This document shows, in pieces, positions 6,064 through 6,557 of a DNA stretch of 6,557 nucleotides. Where the stretch lies: NCBI GenBank assembly GCA_937915725.1, contig CALGGV010000060.1, positions 1 to 6,557 on the forward strand, given 5' to 3'. How positions within the stretch are numbered: position 1 is the stretch's first letter; every line of letters begins with the position of its first letter. This DNA comes from an uncultured Selenomonadales bacterium (GTDB lineage Bacteria; Bacillota; Negativicutes; Selenomonadales; Selenomonadaceae). The position numbers and the translations under genes were made by a program. A model generated the notes under the pieces. It did not search any database, was not told the DNA's origin, and saw nothing but the letters and a program-made list of their open reading frames with translations.

Positions 6064-6438
6064 ATGGATTTAACATTTATAATCGTGCTGTGGTTAATCG
6101 TTTCGCTTATTGAGGCTTTAAGCAGCAACAAAAAAAAGCCGCCGCAAATTCCGCCGCAAGATTCAACAGGCAATTTAGATTTTGAAATTCCAACTTTGGC
6201 AAACGACCCCAACAGAGCCGCCGAAGTTCAAGAAATTAATCTTTCCGAATTGTACCGGCAGAAAAAACAGGCGGCGCAAAATTTTACAGCAACAAATACT
6301 AAGCCTGAAACAACAAATTTTGTCGAGGAAGAAAATAAAAATATTGAAGTCAATTTAGATTCTAAATCGGCAATGAATGCAATTATCCTTAGCGAAATTT
6401 TAGATAAACCAAAATCTTTAAGAAGGAAAAAATTTTAG
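6064..6438 (+). CDS. Small membrane-anchored protein downstream of FloA
   Basis: This 124-residue protein of unknown function starts two bases after the floA stop with no clear Shine-Dalgarno sequence, so it is probably translated by coupling to floA. Residues 3-19 form one membrane helix. A basic, proline-rich stretch, NKKKPPQIPPQ (22-32), predicts a cytosolic tail by the positive-inside rule. The middle (about 35-100) is polar and looks disordered. The last part, NAIILSEILDKPKSLR (105-120), is a compact amphipathic segment after the spacer, and it resembles a C-terminal motif I recall in small hypothetical proteins of other Bacillota. The arrangement of anchor, flexible linker and short motif suggests a tether or adaptor, perhaps for FloA or a partner. 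This is inference. The gene ends inside the stem of a terminator. Codon use is like that of the neighbours. Confidence 0.75.
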   Translation: MDLTFIIVLWLIVSLIEALSSNKKKPPQIPPQDSTGNLDFEIPTLANDPNRAAEVQEINLSELYRQKKQAAQNFTATNTKPETTNFVEEENKNIEVNLDSKSAMNAIILSEILDKPKSLRRKKF

Positions 6439-6475
6439 GGGCTACGCTAAATTTGCGGCGAGTCCCAATTTTTTT
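6438..6475 (+). terminator. Intrinsic terminator of the floA operon
   Basis: Bases 6438-6443 pair with 6461-6466 (one G-U). After a single bulged A (6444), 6445-6448 pair with 6457-6460 (one G-U). The 8-base loop is AAATTTGC (6449-6456). A run of seven T (6469-6475) follows after AA. The stem begins on the last base of the upstream stop codon TAG. Confidence 0.8.
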
Positions 6476-6492
6476 AGAATGGAGGATTTAAA

Positions 6493-6557
6493 TTGACAAA
6501 CAAAAAAGCCTATGAATTGGATGAAGTGTCCATCGGCTTTATCGGTAAATCGCCGTT
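6493..6557 (+). CDS. Unidentified gene, 5' end only, TTG start
   Basis: Only the first 21 codons plus two bases are present. The start is TTG at 6493, seven bases after a strong GGAGG (6481-6485), and the frame stays open to the edge of the window. The visible N-terminus is MTNKKAYELDEVSIGFIGKS followed by P; it is polar, has no signal peptide, and I do not recognise the family. No ATG in the same frame is available; an ATG at 6512 is in another frame and too far from the ribosome binding site. The gene begins 17 bases after a strong terminator, so it must be expressed by readthrough, from a promoter inside the preceding gene, or from one overlapping the terminator. In Bacillus the floA region continues with yqfB/yqfC, but this N-terminus does not look like them. 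Confidence 0.6.
   Translation, partial: MTNKKAYELDEVSIGFIGKSP

Noticed and set aside
5696..6212. Minus-strand open frames opposite floA and the small downstream gene
   Set aside because: They are Cys/His/Phe/Ser-rich shadows of the FloA coiled coil and of the following gene, without a ribosome binding site.

Overview
The window looks like a piece of an AT-rich chromosome from a diderm (outer-membrane-bearing) Bacillota, most plausibly a member of the Negativicutes/Selenomonadales. This placement is an inference from two observations. A FloA flotillin preceded by a short NfeD protein is a typical Bacillota arrangement. A HlyB-type type I secretion ABC ATPase is typical of cells with an outer membrane. 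Every gene lies on the + strand.

Layout. (1) Positions 1-350 hold the last part of a HlyB/type I secretion ABC transporter. (2) Positions 351-467 hold a degenerate heptamer repeat that folds into a hairpin, followed by a candidate promoter with two overlapping-register TATAAT boxes and a strong ribosome binding site. (3) Positions 468-4600 hold four genes: a GT-B glycosyltransferase with the family-4 N-terminal domain; two tandem paralogues of an uncharacterised protein, the first with no signal peptide and the second with a clear lipoprotein signal; and a large protein joining a degenerate SAM-methyltransferase-like domain to a GT-B glycosyltransferase domain. (4) Positions 4631-6438 hold a membrane-microdomain cluster: a short NfeD-like OB-fold membrane protein, the flotillin FloA, and a small membrane-anchored protein with a distinctive C-terminal segment. 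A second copy of the heptamer repeat lies between nfeD and floA and forms a 21-bp stem that includes the nfeD stop codon. (5) A well-formed intrinsic terminator at 6438-6475 closes this run. Only 17 bases later an unidentified gene begins with TTG and runs off the end of the window.

How the genes may work together. Tight spacing suggests one transcription unit from about 440 to 6475, although internal promoters cannot be excluded. The secretion ATPase next to two cytosolic glycosyltransferases fits sugar modification of a secreted or surface polymer, but no substrate gene is visible here. FloA, NfeD and the small anchored protein probably form a membrane-organising module. The features most worth a second look are the heptamer-repeat hairpins placed at two stop codons, the tandem paralogues split between cytoplasm and lipoprotein, and the terminator that leaves no room for a promoter before the next gene.
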